A stretch of DNA of 30,737 bases from Thermoplasmatota archaeon. GTDB taxonomy: Archaea > Thermoplasmatota > E2 > DHVEG-1. Where the stretch lies: positions 1 to 30,737 of the forward strand of contig JAGXLH010000005.1 of NCBI GenBank assembly GCA_018334795.1. Direction: 5' to 3'. Position 1 is the first letter of the stretch; every line of letters starts with the position of its first letter. Under the pieces are notes generated by a model. It was not told the DNA's origin, did not search any database, and saw only the letters and a list, made by a program, of their open reading frames with translations. Shown here in pieces: positions 17,401-25,727 of the stretch. Position numbers and translations under genes: made by a program.

Positions 17401-17838
17401 ATGATGGATATTCTTTCACTGTTCATTGGATTCGGGATAGGAGTTGTTGTGGTAGCTATTGCTATCGAATTTGGTACAAAACGGACCACAAAGCAAATGC
17501 CATCTTCTCGTCAAACTAATGATTGGTCTTTAAGCGAAATTAAGAATCCAAAGATTATGGCCGAGTATCTTGGAGATATTGATATTCCTAAACAATCACG
17601 AGTTTTAGTTAACAAGTATAAAACTGGTAGAGATTTCAATGGTTCATTTGCAAAAAGAAGTATGGGTATCAAAGGAAATTATATCTTGGGTGATGACAGA
17701 GCTTTGATTCTTTCAGGTCCAGTTAAACATGATGAACTTGGTTTTTGGACGGTTGAAAAGGAAATCGTTGATTCTTTGCATGACGAATTTGATCAACGAT
17801 GGAATAAAGCGATAGATTTATCTGAAGAAAAACAATGA
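17401..17838 (+). CDS. Membrane-anchored protein of unknown function
   Basis: The protein is 145 residues. One N-terminal helix (about residues 5-24, LSLFIGFGIGVVVVAIAIEF) anchors a soluble domain in the cytoplasm or outside. The domain contains SRVLVNKYKTGRDFNGSF and NYILGDDRALILSGPVKHDELGFW. The second piece resembles the end of a phospholipase D-like fold, but no HKD motif is present, so I do not assign a function. A TATA-like AATTATATG at 17355-17363 and GGTTGAGATC just before the ATG support the start. The stop overlaps the deaminase start by four bases (ATGA), so the two are coupled. Confidence 0.7.
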   Translation: MMDILSLFIGFGIGVVVVAIAIEFGTKRTTKQMPSSRQTNDWSLSEIKNPKIMAEYLGDIDIPKQSRVLVNKYKTGRDFNGSFAKRSMGIKGNYILGDDRALILSGPVKHDELGFWTVEKEIVDSLHDEFDQRWNKAIDLSEEKQ

Positions 17839-19139
17839 TTGAGCCTATGAGCATACTCATCAAGAATGCTACGATTATAACACAGAATAAAAACCGAGAT
17901 GTGTTCAATGGGTCTTTATTTATTGATGATCAATTTATTAATGAGATTTCTAAAAATACTATTTCCGTTGAAGCAGATGTTGAAATCGATGCATCGGGTC
18001 AAATTGTTATTCCTGGGCTTATAAATACACATACGCATCTTCCGATGACCTTATTGAGAGGGTATGGGGATGATATGGGTCTTTCTGAATGGTTGCAAAC
18101 CCGTATTTGGCCGGTAGAATCAAAACTATCGTCTTCTTCTGTTAAAGTCGGTGCTCAACTTGGATTACTTGAAATGATGAAATCTGGTACTACAACGTTT
18201 TTTGATATGTATTTTTTTGAAGATGAAATCGCTCAAGTTGTTAAGAAAATGGGCTTTCGAGCTGTGCTTGGTTTTGCGTTTATCGATCATGGAACACCAC
18301 AGTATCCTGCGGAAAAATTATTTCCTCATGCCAAACGATTTATCAAACAGTGGAATAAAGATGATCGTATCATTCCGGGTCTTGCGCCTCATGGAACATA
18401 TACTTGTGGGCCTGACACCTTGCAAAAGGTTCGAAACTTAGCTGATCAATATCACGTTTTAATTCAGATTCATTGTGCTGAAACAAGAGATGAAGTCTAT
18501 GATGTTAAACAACAATATGGAAAAAGGCCTATTGCTCAATTAAAGGAATTTGGGTTACTTGATTCTGATGTTGTATTAGCTCATTGCGGATGGATTACAA
18601 AAAATGAAATCAATGAAATGAAAAAAACAGATGTGAATGTATCACATTGTCCCGTGAGTAATATGAAGATAGCAACGGGTGGTTTTGCACCAATTCCTGA
18701 AATGATTAATGCTCATGTTTGTGTGAGCTTGGGAACTGATGGTGCAGCAAGTAATAATACGCTTGATATGTTTGAAACCATGAAGTTTACTGCACTTCTT
18801 CATAAGCAGCATCGATGGGATTCAAAAGTTCTTCCAGCACAAACCGTGTTTGATTTTGCTACTCTGGGTGGAGCTCAAGCATTAGGGTTACAAAATAAAA
18901 TTGGTTCGTTAGAAGAAGGAAAACTTGCAGATGTAGTCATTGTTGATTTTAATATTCCTCGTCTTACTCCATGTCATGATCCGATTTCTCATCTGGTTTA
19001 TGCTGCAAGTGGAAGTGATGTACGAACTACGATTGTGCATGGGAATCCACTTGTTTTAGATAACAAAGTTCAAATTATTGATGAACAACAGGTGTTAACC
19101 AATGCACAGGAAGAAGCGAAGGTTTTAACTAATAGTTGA
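17835..19139 (+). CDS. mtaD: Amidohydrolase deaminase, MtaD/SAH deaminase type
   Basis: The protein is 434 residues of the metal-dependent amidohydrolase fold. Metal ligands are in NTHTHLPMTLLRG, IHCAETRDE and LAHCGWI, and the catalytic Asp is in GTDGAASNN. The pattern fits the 5-methylthioadenosine/S-adenosylhomocysteine/5'-deoxyadenosine deaminases, which clear by-products of SAM and radical-SAM chemistry; the exact substrate cannot be read from sequence. Met 5 (17847, MSILIKNATIIT) matches the usual family start, while ATG 17835 overlaps the previous stop. The conserved tail IGSLEEGKLADVVIVD is present, so the protein is complete. Confidence 0.9.
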   Translation: MIEPMSILIKNATIITQNKNRDVFNGSLFIDDQFINEISKNTISVEADVEIDASGQIVIPGLINTHTHLPMTLLRGYGDDMGLSEWLQTRIWPVESKLSSSSVKVGAQLGLLEMMKSGTTTFFDMYFFEDEIAQVVKKMGFRAVLGFAFIDHGTPQYPAEKLFPHAKRFIKQWNKDDRIIPGLAPHGTYTCGPDTLQKVRNLADQYHVLIQIHCAETRDEVYDVKQQYGKRPIAQLKEFGLLDSDVVLAHCGWITKNEINEMKKTDVNVSHCPVSNMKIATGGFAPIPEMINAHVCVSLGTDGAASNNTLDMFETMKFTALLHKQHRWDSKVLPAQTVFDFATLGGAQALGLQNKIGSLEEGKLADVVIVDFNIPRLTPCHDPISHLVYAASGSDVRTTIVHGNPLVLDNKVQIIDEQQVLTNAQEEAKVLTNS

Positions 19140-19162
19140 TATTGCAGATTCGTTGTTTCTCT

Positions 19163-20467
19163 ATGATTACTGTGTCTCAATGGATTGTTTTACTGGGAAT
19201 GGTACTTTCATTTGCATTGGTTGTTTTGTTAATCCGCCGACGTGTTAATTTTGGAATATCTCTTTTGCTGGGTAGTCTTTTACTTAGTGGTTTCTCTCTT
19301 GCAAGTGTTTCTTTTGAATCTGTTTTTTATGCTTTTTTAAAAGCAACTATTTACGATGTGAATACTGGTGTGTTTGTTTGGGATACGGTTGAATTAGCGG
19401 TATTGATGACCTTAATTTTTATGCTTGCTTCGTTAATGCAGGATACTGGAGGTATTGCTCAGTTAATCGATGCATTACGAGTCCTTTTCAATAAGGGAGG
19501 AACTATTGCAGTAATCCCTGCTATTTATGGCCTGATGCCGGTTCCAGGAGGTGCCTTGTTTTCAGCTCCTGCTGTTGAGGAAGAAGGTGAATCGTTTGAT
19601 TTATCGGTTTGTGATAAGAATTTTTTTAATGTATGGTTTCGTCATATTTGGTTTCCTATTTATCCGATTTCTTCTAGTATTTTGATTATGGCGGATCTTG
19701 CTGCATTGAACATGTATTTGCTTATCATGGTTAATTCAATTTCTTTTTTTACGATGATTCTAGTGGGTTACATTATTCTTGCTTGGAAAACAAAAATGTT
19801 ACCTAATCAAAAGAATAAAACCTCACCATCTAAGAATTCTACAAAAAAGAATACAAAAAAAGATCTTTCGGGATTACTCTTTTTATTACCACCATTGCTT
19901 CCTCTCGCTTTTTCTGTTCTTGAATATGTTGGGATACCATTGTTTTCTGCGTTTATCATTGGTGTGCTTGTAAGCATAGTGTTGTTATATAAAATGTCAA
20001 AGGTTCCATGGAATAAATTTAAAACATTTGTGAAACAAGCAGCTACTTGGAAACTTGTTGCAGTTATAACTGGAATTATGATTTTCAGAGAAATTTTTGA
20101 GGTATCTGGTGTGAACCTAACCATTTACTCACTGTTAGAACAATTACCATTTACTCCTCTTGTCGTGATTATTGTGTTTCCTTTATTGTTGGGATTATTA
20201 ACAGGTTATCTTCTCAGCGGAATTACTTTATCATATGTGTTACTTCAACCCTTATTTTACAGTGTTGATTTAAGCACGGTTGGATTGGTCAGCATCTTGT
20301 TTATGAGTGGTTTCGTTGGTTATTTGATTTCCCCAATCCATTTATGTAATGTGCTTAGTAGCGAATATTTAAAAACTGATACAACTAGAATGTATCCATT
20401 ATATATTCCTGCATCTATTTTAGTACTCCTTGTTCAACTGGTGTTTGTTGTTTATATTCTTCCATAA
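19163..20467 (+). CDS. DUF401 integral membrane protein
   Basis: The protein is about 434 residues from ATG 19163 with 10-12 membrane helices. PAIYGLMPVPGGALFSAPAVEEEG (about residues 114-137) is the signature of DUF401 (PF04165), a prokaryotic family related in pattern to ion and carboxylate permeases; its substrate is not known. TTG 19136, which overlaps the deaminase stop, is another possible start, but the membrane helix begins directly after MITVSQW. A Lys/Asn-rich cytoplasmic loop (KNKTSPSKNSTKKNTKKD) splits the two halves. Following the deaminase by 23 bases, it could move a product of that pathway; this is inference. Confidence 0.85.
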   Translation: MITVSQWIVLLGMVLSFALVVLLIRRRVNFGISLLLGSLLLSGFSLASVSFESVFYAFLKATIYDVNTGVFVWDTVELAVLMTLIFMLASLMQDTGGIAQLIDALRVLFNKGGTIAVIPAIYGLMPVPGGALFSAPAVEEEGESFDLSVCDKNFFNVWFRHIWFPIYPISSSILIMADLAALNMYLLIMVNSISFFTMILVGYIILAWKTKMLPNQKNKTSPSKNSTKKNTKKDLSGLLFLLPPLLPLAFSVLEYVGIPLFSAFIIGVLVSIVLLYKMSKVPWNKFKTFVKQAATWKLVAVITGIMIFREIFEVSGVNLTIYSLLEQLPFTPLVVIIVFPLLLGLLTGYLLSGITLSYVLLQPLFYSVDLSTVGLVSILFMSGFVGYLISPIHLCNVLSSEYLKTDTTRMYPLYIPASILVLLVQLVFVVYILP

Positions 20468-20519
20468 CTTTCTATTGCAGGGTAATGTTTTTAATTGTTT
20501 ACTAATTGTTCGATGGCAT

Positions 20520-22121
20520 ATGGATCAAGAAATCTTTGTTAAACAATTACAGAATCCAGAAACATTCAATCTATCTAAAGAAACTAATATTCAATTGATA
20601 CAAACACATATTTCTTATGTTGTGCTCACAGAATCATGTGCATATAAAATTAAAAAACCTGTTGATTTTGGTTTCCTTGATTTTTCCACATTAGAAAAAC
20701 GTAAACATTTTTGTCATGAGGAACTTCGATTGAACGCTCGATTATGCCCTGATTTATACAAAGAAGTTATTATGTTTACTAAAAAAGATGATGGAAAACT
20801 TGAAATCAATGGAACTGGACCAATTGTTGAGTATGCTGTGAAAATGAAACAGTTCCCTCAAAAAAATATTATGACCCAATTATTGAAAGAACATAAAATT
20901 TCTAAAGATCATATTGATGATTTAGTTGATGCACTTGTTTCTTTTTATAAAGAATCACCATCTACTGAAGAAATTGCTTCATATGGAAGTATTGACGCAG
21001 TAAAACAAAACATTGATGAAAATTTTGAACAAACCAAAAATAAGATTGATATTACCATTTCAAACGATGAATTTCACCATATTAAACAAGCAAATGAATT
21101 ATTTTTCAAAAATAAAAAAGATTTGTTAAACCATCGGAAAAAGAATGGATTCATTAAAAGTTGTCATGGTGACCTTCATTCTGGAAACATTGTTTTATTC
21201 AATGATTCATTATGTGTCTTTGATTGTATTGAATTTAATAAACGATTCCGATATATTGATGTTGCTAGTGATATTGGATTTTTCGCTATGGATTTAGATA
21301 TTCAAAATCATCCATTTCTTTCAAGTTATCTTATTACTCAATATATCAAAAAAAGTAATGATACGTCACTGTTAGAGGTGTTAAATTTGTATAAATCATA
21401 TCGAGCATATGTTCGAGGGAAAGTATTAGGAATTCAACTTGATGATCCCCATATTGAAAAACAGAAAAAACAAGAGTTAATTAAACAAATCTCACCTTAT
21501 TTCTCATTATCCTCATATTATGCTTCATTAATGAACATTCAAGTAAATCAACAACACCCAATCGTGTTCATGATGAGTGGTCTTACAGGTACAGGAAAAT
21601 CCACTGTAGCAGGAAAAATAGCTGTTGATTACAATGCTCAAATTATTAACACTGATGTGGTACGAAAGGAAACGAGTGGTGTCGATAAATTTGAACGACA
21701 TCTTGATGATCCAAATACTGGAATGTATAGTCCAGAGCGTGTTCATCAAACCTATGAAAAAGTAATGAACTATGCGGAATCAGTATTAAATCAAGGTAAA
21801 AATGTGGTCTTAGATGCAACTTTTCAAAAACAAGAACATCGAGATATGGCTAAAACAGTGGCATCAAAATTTAATGCAGCATTTATTCCCATTTATTGTA
21901 CCTGTCCTGAAAAAGTAGCAAAACAATGGTTAGAAGATAGAATGAAATCCAAAAATGTTTCGGATGGACGATGGGAGATTTATCAGATGCAAAAAGATTC
22001 TTTTGAAATGTTTACTGATAAGGAAAAACCCGTAATCATTGATACTGCTGAAACAGATTACAAGACTCGCATGAACATGTTTACTTCACTTTTACAACGG
22101 TGCACACAGGAAATCTTATGA
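20520..22121 (+). CDS. Fused aminoglycoside-phosphotransferase-like and P-loop kinase protein
   Basis: The protein is 533 residues from ATG 20520, where the family similarity starts. The frame runs back to 20430, inside the DUF401 gene, but that part looks non-coding. The N-terminal domain is of the aminoglycoside phosphotransferase fold (COG2187): YKIKKPVDFGFLDFS, the catalytic loop CHGDLHSGNIV (about 215-225) and DCIEF. The C-terminal domain is a P-loop kinase (COG0645) with GLTGTGKST (about 354-362) and LDATFQ. Fusions of this kind occur in bacteria and archaea with unproven small-molecule kinase activity. Its stop overlaps the dph2 start (ATGA), so translation is coupled. Confidence 0.88.
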   Translation: MDQEIFVKQLQNPETFNLSKETNIQLIQTHISYVVLTESCAYKIKKPVDFGFLDFSTLEKRKHFCHEELRLNARLCPDLYKEVIMFTKKDDGKLEINGTGPIVEYAVKMKQFPQKNIMTQLLKEHKISKDHIDDLVDALVSFYKESPSTEEIASYGSIDAVKQNIDENFEQTKNKIDITISNDEFHHIKQANELFFKNKKDLLNHRKKNGFIKSCHGDLHSGNIVLFNDSLCVFDCIEFNKRFRYIDVASDIGFFAMDLDIQNHPFLSSYLITQYIKKSNDTSLLEVLNLYKSYRAYVRGKVLGIQLDDPHIEKQKKQELIKQISPYFSLSSYYASLMNIQVNQQHPIVFMMSGLTGTGKSTVAGKIAVDYNAQIINTDVVRKETSGVDKFERHLDDPNTGMYSPERVHQTYEKVMNYAESVLNQGKNVVLDATFQKQEHRDMAKTVASKFNAAFIPIYCTCPEKVAKQWLEDRMKSKNVSDGRWEIYQMQKDSFEMFTDKEKPVIIDTAETDYKTRMNMFTSLLQRCTQEIL

Positions 22122-23152
22122 AAAAAATAATTGGATCCTATTCAATCGATACAAAAAGTATTGATTCGTTGTTAACTCAAAAAAATATCAACCAAGTATT
22201 TTTACAACTACCTGAAGGGTTACATCAGTACGTAGCTAATATAATCAATTGGTTGGAAGAAACATATCAAGTAACTATTTTACTTGATGCGAATCCAAAT
22301 TATGGGTCCTGTGATCTTCCATCCGAAGATATGTTAAAAAAAATCAATGTTCAAGCAGTTATACAAATTGGTCATTTACCAATCCCCTCAATGCAACCTG
22401 AAAAAAGATCTCTACCTACTCTATTTGTTAACGCACAATCCACATTACCCGTTTTACAAATCGTTGAAAAAAGTTTACCTCACTTATCTGGTAAAAAAAT
22501 TGGTATAGTAACCACGGCTCAGCATCTTCACCACCTTCATGAAATTGAAAAACTTCTTGAAAAAAATGAATTCGATCCATTTATAGGAAAGGGAACCACT
22601 CGATTGTTTTCACCCGGTCAAGTACTTGGATGTAATTTTACTGCGGCTACCACTATTTCAAAAAATGTTAATTCATTTCTTTTCGTGGGCACAGGGCTGT
22701 TTCATGCACTTGGATTACTACTTGCAACTACCAAACCAGTGATTATTGCTGATCCATATGGTAATCAAGTTATTGATGCATCAACATTACAAGAAAAAAA
22801 ACAACAATTACTTCGACAACGATATGGTGCCATTGCGTTTGCAAAACAAGCAAAAAGAATTGCAGTTATCATTGGCTTAAAACCAGGTCAATTACGATCT
22901 GAATATGCATTAAAACTACAACAAAAAATTAAAAATGCAGGTAAACAAACAATATTACTTGCAGCCGAAACAATTTCACCTTCTTTTATCGATCGATTTC
23001 CTTTTATTGATGTATTTGTTTCTACAGCTTGTCCTCGTATCGCTATCGATGATTATAATTCCTATAGGAAACCAATACTTACTCCTATTGAACTTGAAGT
23101 GGCATTACAAGAAAAAAAATGGGATGAATATGTGTTTGATGAAATTAATTAA
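22118..23152 (+). CDS. dph2: Diphthamide synthase subunit Dph2
   Basis: The protein is 344 residues, close to the 342 of the Pyrococcus enzyme. It moves the 3-amino-3-carboxypropyl group of SAM to a histidine of elongation factor 2, using an unusual radical [4Fe-4S] chemistry. The three cluster cysteines are Cys 65 (YGSCDLP), Cys 172 (VLGCNF) and Cys 305 (STACPRIAIDD), one per repeat domain as expected. ATG 22118 overlaps the kinase stop and has AGGA before it; GTG 22100 in the same frame is less likely. The MtaD-like enzyme upstream in the same strand run deals with SAM by-products of such reactions. Confidence 0.93.
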   Translation: MKKIIGSYSIDTKSIDSLLTQKNINQVFLQLPEGLHQYVANIINWLEETYQVTILLDANPNYGSCDLPSEDMLKKINVQAVIQIGHLPIPSMQPEKRSLPTLFVNAQSTLPVLQIVEKSLPHLSGKKIGIVTTAQHLHHLHEIEKLLEKNEFDPFIGKGTTRLFSPGQVLGCNFTAATTISKNVNSFLFVGTGLFHALGLLLATTKPVIIADPYGNQVIDASTLQEKKQQLLRQRYGAIAFAKQAKRIAVIIGLKPGQLRSEYALKLQQKIKNAGKQTILLAAETISPSFIDRFPFIDVFVSTACPRIAIDDYNSYRKPILTPIELEVALQEKKWDEYVFDEIN

Positions 23153-23161
23153 AAAAATGAG

Positions 23162-23236
23162 TGGGCGAGGCCAGATTCGAACTGGCGACCTCCCGGTTAT
23201 CAGCCGGGTGCTCCAACCGTGCTAAGCTACTCGCCC
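23162..23236 (-). tRNA. tRNA-Ile (anticodon GAT)
   Basis: On the minus strand the full cloverleaf folds. The acceptor GGGCGAG pairs with CTCGCCC, the D-stem is GCTT/GAGC, the anticodon stem is CCCGG/CCGGG, and the T-stem is GCCAG/CTGGC with loop TTCGAAT. The anticodon loop CTGATAA gives GAT (23199-23201 on the plus strand), isoleucine. The discriminator is A, CCA is not encoded, and a T-run follows. There is no intron. Confidence 0.97.
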
Positions 23237-23261
23237 AGTATCAACCCCTAAATACACTTTT

Positions 23262-23271
23262 CCTATAAAAA
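23262..23271 (-). promoter_or_regulatory. TATA box of tRNA-Ile
   Basis: The minus strand reads TTTTTATAGG, about 26 bases before the first base of the tRNA, the normal archaeal distance. Confidence 0.6.
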
Positions 23272-23449
23272 CTTACAGTTAATATTTTCATAAGTCGTAT
23301 TATAAAAAAACCAATAATTTAGTGGTTATCAAATTATTTAAAAAGTAATATTTCAAGCATATTTTAACTTTATTTTTTAAATGAATAAATGTTTTATCAT
23401 CAATATTATTAGAATTATTCATTCAGAATCCTTGATTTTGCTAAAAAAC

Positions 23450-23490
23450 TATTTATGAGCTTAGTGGTTCGGAGGGGAAAAACAGGAGAT
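23450..23490 (+). promoter_or_regulatory. Promoter and ribosome site of the SatP-like gene
   Basis: A TATA-like TATTTATG lies at 23450-23457, giving an expected start of transcription near 23480. AGGAGAT at 23484-23490 is a strong ribosome site seven bases before the ATG. The 210 bases before it, back to the tRNA promoter, are very AT-rich and show no gene. Confidence 0.5.
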
Positions 23491-23497
23491 TTTTCAA

Positions 23498-24097
23498 ATG
23501 ACGGAAAACGATAAGAGTTCACAAACAACAGCAATACTTCCAGCTGAACCTGCTGCACTTGGACTTACCGGTCTTGCGGTAGCTGCGTTAGTAATTGGAT
23601 CTGGTTATGTAGGAATAACATCCGGTATTGATAAAGTGCTTATGATTCCTTGGATACTGTTTTTTGGAGGATGTACTCAATTGATTGCTGGAATTATGGA
23701 TTTTAAAAGAAATAATATTTTTGGAGCAACAGTATTTACCATTTATGCGATGGCTATGTTAGCAATTTCATTAACATTGTTTTTTATTACTTTTGGAAAT
23801 GTCACATTTGATATTGCTCACTATGGATATGGATTGATAGCAATTCTAACGTTTACATTGATTGCAACGATTGCCTCTATGATGGCAAATAAGGTATTAT
23901 TCATTATTCTTGTCGTGGTAGACATTGCTGTTGTTGGATTAATCCTTCATTATCTAACTGGAGCTCCTGCACTTATTGGAGGTATTTTTTTGATTTTGAC
24001 GTCAGTCTTATCATTTTATGCTGTTGCCTCAATTTTGCTTAACAGTATGGCTAAAAAAACAATTCTTCCAATGGGCGATCCGTTTTGGAAACCATAA
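23498..24097 (+). CDS. satP: Acetate/succinate transporter, GPR1/FUN34/YaaH (SatP) family
   Basis: The protein is 199 residues with six membrane helices, the size of SatP. The N-terminal signature appears as AEPAALGLTGLAV (the usual Asn-Pro is Glu-Pro here). FFGGCTQLIAGIMDFKRNNIFGATVF is the family's second conserved part. The tail ends LPMGDPFWKP. These proteins form hexameric channels for acetate and related acids, so the cell may take up or release acetate. It is a single gene between two tRNAs with its own promoter, and it ends in a hairpin terminator. Confidence 0.88.
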   Translation: MTENDKSSQTTAILPAEPAALGLTGLAVAALVIGSGYVGITSGIDKVLMIPWILFFGGCTQLIAGIMDFKRNNIFGATVFTIYAMAMLAISLTLFFITFGNVTFDIAHYGYGLIAILTFTLIATIASMMANKVLFIILVVVDIAVVGLILHYLTGAPALIGGIFLILTSVLSFYAVASILLNSMAKKTILPMGDPFWKP

Positions 24098-24130
24098 ACT
24101 ATATCAAATAAACAAAAAATACTCCTCGCT

Positions 24131-24165
24131 GATGAGAAAAAATATTTTTCATTTCTCATCTTTTT
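24131..24165 (+). terminator. Hairpin plus T-run between the SatP-like gene and tRNA-Pro
   Basis: GATGAGAAA (24131-24139) and TTTCTCATC (24152-24160) form a perfect 9-bp stem, followed by five T that end at the first base of tRNA-Pro. The loop side contains AAATATTT (24138-24147), which is placed as the TATA box of the tRNA. One short stretch would thus end one gene and start the next. Confidence 0.55.
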
Positions 24166-24238
24166 GGGCCCGTGGGGTAGCTTGGTATCCTTCTACCTCG
24201 GGGAGGTAGTAACCCGAGTTCAAATCTCGGCGGGCCCA
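24166..24238 (+). tRNA. tRNA-Pro (anticodon GGG)
   Basis: The 73 bases fold well. The acceptor GGGCCCG pairs with CGGGCCC. The D-arm holds GGTA, the anticodon stem is CTACC/GGTAG, and the T-stem is CCGAG/CTCGG with loop TTCAAAT. The anticodon loop is TCGGGGA, so the anticodon is GGG (24200-24202), proline. The discriminator is A and CCA is not encoded. Base 33, before the anticodon, is C and not the near-universal T. A T-run (from about 24248) follows. Confidence 0.93.
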
Positions 24239-24446
24239 TACATTAAATTTTTTTATTATGTTTTAATCGAACCAGATTACTCCGTTGAATATTTTAATTT
24301 CAGCAGAGTTTTATTAAAAAACTATTATCATAATTTTAATCGTTATTTTTAATTAAATCATTTGAAGCGGTTACATTTTTTTAAAAACATCAATAAGTTT
24401 TTTAAACGTTAATCGTTGTTTGTTTGAAAAAAGGGGAGATGATATT

Positions 24447-25007
24447 GTGGATAAAAAAATAATCATAACCGTATTATTGATGATATTTATTTTAATTGGA
24501 TTAACTGGCTGTTATGCTCGTGATGATACGTCAGGTCCAGATAGCGATGGGGATTCATATTCTGATAGTGAGGATGAATTTCCAAATGATCCTGATGAAT
24601 GGTTTGATTCAGATGGTGATGGTGTAGGAAATAATGAAGATGATTTTCCTAATGATCCTAGCTTATCCCAAATTAATTATCTTCATGATTCGATTGGGGA
24701 TTTGAATGATCCTTGGCTTCTTTCATCTGGTGAAAGTGAAATGTTTTCTTGGTCAGTCACAGAAGAATGGAAATTTATTTATGTTAATTCTTCAACGCTT
24801 GAAAATGTGGGTGGAGATTGGATTGTTCAGCCGGTTTGCCCACAAATTACAGTTACAAGTCCTGAAAATACATATATGATAAATCTAGGAAATCCACTTT
24901 CTAGAATTCAGGTTACAACGGAAAATATTGGAGAATGGCAATTTAAAGTAGTTAATTCTTGTGACAATCAGATTCAAGTTAGTTTTACTATTTTAATGTA
25001 TAAATAG
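24447..25007 (+). CDS. Lipoprotein with calcium-binding type aspartate repeats
   Basis: The protein is 186 residues from GTG 24447, which follows GGGGAGATGAT at good spacing. The signal peptide is KKIIITVLLMIFILIGLTGC, ending in a lipobox whose Cys would carry the lipid. Then come two repeats of DSDGD...D-FPNDP (thrombospondin type 3 style), which bind calcium in related proteins. A beta-rich domain of about 110 residues follows, with two Cys (QPVCPQ, NSCDNQ) that could form a disulfide. Such repeats are frequent on surface proteins of Thermoplasmatota. It is probably fixed outside the membrane; the ligand is unknown. Confidence 0.8.
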   Translation: MDKKIIITVLLMIFILIGLTGCYARDDTSGPDSDGDSYSDSEDEFPNDPDEWFDSDGDGVGNNEDDFPNDPSLSQINYLHDSIGDLNDPWLLSSGESEMFSWSVTEEWKFIYVNSSTLENVGGDWIVQPVCPQITVTSPENTYMINLGNPLSRIQVTTENIGEWQFKVVNSCDNQIQVSFTILMYK

Positions 25008-25071
25008 ATACTACCCAAAAAAATCTTGCTTTATCTATTAGATTCTAACAAGATAACTATAATTTTTGTTT

Positions 25072-25215
25072 CTATATAATATGATTTATTATTGAATTTA
25101 TTGTTTTATCATGCCACATTACAATTGATCCGCTTTCAAGAGTTTGATATGATAATAACGGGTTTTTATCTATGCAGATGGCTTTATCTTCATCCTTGTG
25201 GTAGAATATTTTCAT
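25072..25215 (-). CDS. Small 47-residue protein of unknown function
   Basis: On the minus strand ATG (25215-25213) to TAG encodes 47 residues, starting MKIFYHKDEDKAICIDKNP and ending DKTINSIINHII. GGGGAG lies six bases before the ATG, one of the best ribosome sites in the window. The composition is soluble and mixed, unlike a chance reading of AT-rich DNA. A plus-strand ORF across the same bases lacks a ribosome site and has the look of a shadow. No family is recognised. Confidence 0.5.
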   Translation of the reverse strand: MKIFYHKDEDKAICIDKNPLLSYQTLESGSIVMWHDKTINSIINHII

Positions 25216-25407
25216 ATTGTTCTCCCCACGGTATTTTTAATAACAACAATGTTTGTAATTTAGTTAAAACCCGTTTGATGATTTTATCAACATAATTCCA
25301 AAAATCTTGATATTATTTTGTGTTTGTTAGAATTTAACTTATATTTAGATATTAAAATGATTGTTACCCATTTTCAATAATTTTTCAGTTTGACGTAATA
25401 ACAACAC

Positions 25408-25449
25408 GCCTTAAAATATGGTAAATTAAAAAATAGATAGACAAGGTGA
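25408..25449 (+). promoter_or_regulatory. Promoter and ribosome site of the 71-residue gene
   Basis: A TATA-like TTAAAATATG (25411-25420) precedes AGGTGA (25445-25450) at a distance that puts the start of transcription just before the ribosome site. The region 25216-25407 between the two small genes is AT-rich and holds nothing else clear. Confidence 0.4.
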
Positions 25450-25453
25450 AAAA

Positions 25454-25669
25454 ATGTCCTTAAAAAAGGAATTATTATGTGAATTAAACGAGTCGCAATT
25501 AGAGAAATTTGTAGAACGAAAAGATATTCATTTCACCTTAAGTAAAATTCAAAAACAATACTATAAAAATTGGAATAATTGTGAAAAGATAGTAGACATC
25601 ATTAATGATAAACAGGATATTTCGATAAAAGAAATTGAAGAATATATTAAAACACAAAGAGAATCTTAA
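25454..25669 (+). CDS. Small charged helical protein of unknown function
   Basis: The protein is 71 residues, rich in Lys, Glu, Ile and Asn, and likely all helix (ELNESQLEKFVERKD, CEKIVDIINDKQDISIKEI). AGGTGA stands just before the ATG and a TATA-like box stands upstream, so it is probably a true gene. It is convergent with tgt. There is no membrane segment and no recognised motif; the last part has the look of a short winged-helix or coiled segment, which is only a guess. Confidence 0.6.
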   Translation: MSLKKELLCELNESQLEKFVERKDIHFTLSKIQKQYYKNWNNCEKIVDIINDKQDISIKEIEEYIKTQRES

Positions 25670-25727
25670 AAACAATTATTCCAGTTTCTAGACCAATATC
25701 AGATTATAAATTTTCTGCTGAGTTCTA

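Noticed and set aside
22935..23225. Plus-strand ORF ending in RGQIRTGDLPVISRVLQPC
   Set aside because: It reads through dph2 in another frame and then through the tRNA-Ile complement; this ending is a well-known false translation of tRNA genes.
23317..23470. Repeated TTAGTGGTT before the SatP-like gene
   Set aside because: Two copies of a 9-mer in AT-rich DNA about 140 bases apart are not enough for an operator or iteron claim.
25092..25295. Plus-strand 67-residue ORF
   Set aside because: It has no ribosome site and an odd composition rich in Cys, His and Phe. The minus strand over the same bases has a better ORF with GGGGAG before its ATG.
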